Source of the DNA: an uncultured Lactobacillus sp.
GTDB lineage: Bacteria > Bacillota > Bacilli > Lactobacillales > Lactobacillaceae
Assembly (NCBI GenBank): GCA_937874695.1
Contig: CALNAJ010000040.1
Span: 1-40,823 of the forward strand
Direction of reading: 5' to 3'
Length of the DNA stretch: 40,823 bases
This document shows positions 40,463 to 40,823 of this stretch, one piece after another. The translations under genes and the position numbers were made by a program. Within the stretch, counting starts at the first letter, position 1. The number at the start of each line of letters is the position of its first letter. The notes beneath the pieces are model-generated. The model made no database searches, was not told where the DNA came from, and saw only the letters and a program-made list of their open reading frames with translations.

Positions 40463-40470
40463 CGCTTTCA
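40457..40470. promoter_or_regulatory. CcpA cre site
   Basis: GGTAAACGCTTTCA (minus TGAAAGCGTTTACC) matches TGWAARCGYTWNCW at 13 of 14 positions and overlaps the P1 -35, fitting glucose repression. The rest of 40284-40589 contains no gene. Confidence 0.65.
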
Positions 40471-40549
40471 TTGCGAGTCTCTTAGTATTCATAGCCAATT
40501 GCAGACGTCACTTCTAATCTATCAACATTTCGCAGCTTTTAAATAAGCA

Positions 40550-40583
40550 CAAAAAAAGCGACTAGTCCGAAGACTAATCACTT
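40550..40583 (-). terminator. Terminator after tRNA-Thr (end of rRNA/tRNA operon)
   Basis: AGTGATTAGTC-TTCG-GACTAGTCGCT on the minus strand, followed by seven T. Confidence 0.9.
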
Positions 40584-40589
40584 ATCTGA

Positions 40590-40662
40590 TGCCGGCTGAG
40601 GAATTCGAATCCCCGACCCTCGGTTTACGATACCGATGCTCTACCAGCTGAGCTAAGCCGGC
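40590..40662 (-). tRNA. tRNA-Thr (anticodon CGU)
   Basis: 73-nt cloverleaf: acceptor GCCGGCT/AGCCGGC, anticodon loop ATCGTAA with CGT, T arm GATTCGAAT. Last gene before the operon terminator. Confidence 0.93.
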
Positions 40663-40691
40663 ATATCAACTGGTTAACCTGGTTAACCCGA

Positions 40692-40764
40692 CTCCGGCAG
40701 GCGGGCTCGAACCGTCGACAACCTGATTAACAGTCAGGTGCTCTACCAACTGAGCTATGCCGGA
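40692..40764 (-). tRNA. tRNA-Asn (anticodon GUU)
   Basis: 73-nt cloverleaf: acceptor TCCGGCA/TGCCGGA, loop CTGTTAA with GTT, discriminator G. Lies between 5S rRNA and tRNA-Thr. Confidence 0.95.
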
Positions 40765-40770
40765 ATAATC

Positions 40771-40823
40771 GCGTGGCAACGTCCTATCCTCGCAGGGGGC
40801 GATCCCCCAACTACTATCGGCGT
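40771..40823 (-). rRNA. rrf: 5S rRNA, 3' part, cut by the window edge
   Basis: The minus strand reads a 5S 3' half, with TAGTTGGGGGATCGCCCCC, then GCGAGGATAGGACG and the terminal GTTGCCACGC. The 5' half and, presumably, 23S and 16S lie beyond the right edge. Confidence 0.9.

Noticed and set aside
1..40823. CRISPR array, IS element or prophage
   Set aside because: No regularly spaced repeats, transposase, integrase or phage structural genes are encoded.

Overview
The window looks like a chromosomal segment of a Lactobacillaceae bacterium, most like the Levilactobacillus group; species was not determined. Grounds are the gene families (PepC, DtpT, LytR-CpsA-Psr protein, TagA, NagA/NagR, PTS subunits), strong Shine-Dalgarno sites with frequent TTG/GTG starts, an A/T-leaning but fairly balanced base composition, and many rho-independent terminators. 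It is mostly core metabolism with small accessory insertions. No phage, IS element or CRISPR array was seen.

Layout, left to right. 0-9 kb: aldo/keto reductase, aminopeptidase C, a secreted propeller-like protein, a glycerate unit (GntP permease plus glycerate kinase), an anchored beta-lactamase-family serine hydrolase and phosphoglycerate mutase. 9-14 kb: an NTF2-like protein, an AEC-EamA transporter pair, a divergent LytR-CpsA-Psr enzyme and a frameshifted GNAT acetyltransferase. 14.5-17.8 kb: a compact cyclic-di-GMP locus with one EAL phosphodiesterase and two tandem paralogous membrane GGDEF cyclases. 18-22 kb: an orphan mannose-type EIIA, a HAD phosphatase, a MATE exporter and a HicAB toxin-antitoxin pair just downstream of tRNA-Leu. 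22.5-26 kb: tex-sprT-thrB operon. 26-29 kb: NAD salvage (pncB, nadE, an unknown helical protein). 29-33 kb: tagA facing a GNAT/DUF6440 pair, then the nagA-nagR operon with a leader of about 400 nt. 33-40 kb: S9 peptidase-proC, tRNA-Tyr and tRNA-Gln, a metallophosphoesterase, dtpT, and an orphan lactose/cellobiose-type EIIB-EIIA pair. The right edge holds tRNA-Thr, tRNA-Asn and the 3' part of a 5S rRNA, the end of an rRNA operon on the minus strand.

Three connections deserve attention. (1) NagR-type boxes (TTGGTATAGACCAA-like) lie in the nagA promoter spacer and also over the -10 of the EIIB-EIIA promoter 7 kb away, next to a good CcpA cre site; this suggests a GlcNAc/chitobiose-type PTS component in the NagR regulon. 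(2) Two intergenic regions (2.4 and 32.8 kb) carry elements of the same unusual design: a closing stem enclosing three hairpins, with the shared islands CTTCCGRCT and CACAGCTGG but different helix sequences. A third, degenerate relative may lie at 36.2 kb. (3) The two GGDEF genes share an 18-nt leader block that encodes a five-codon ORF ending across the cyclase start codon.
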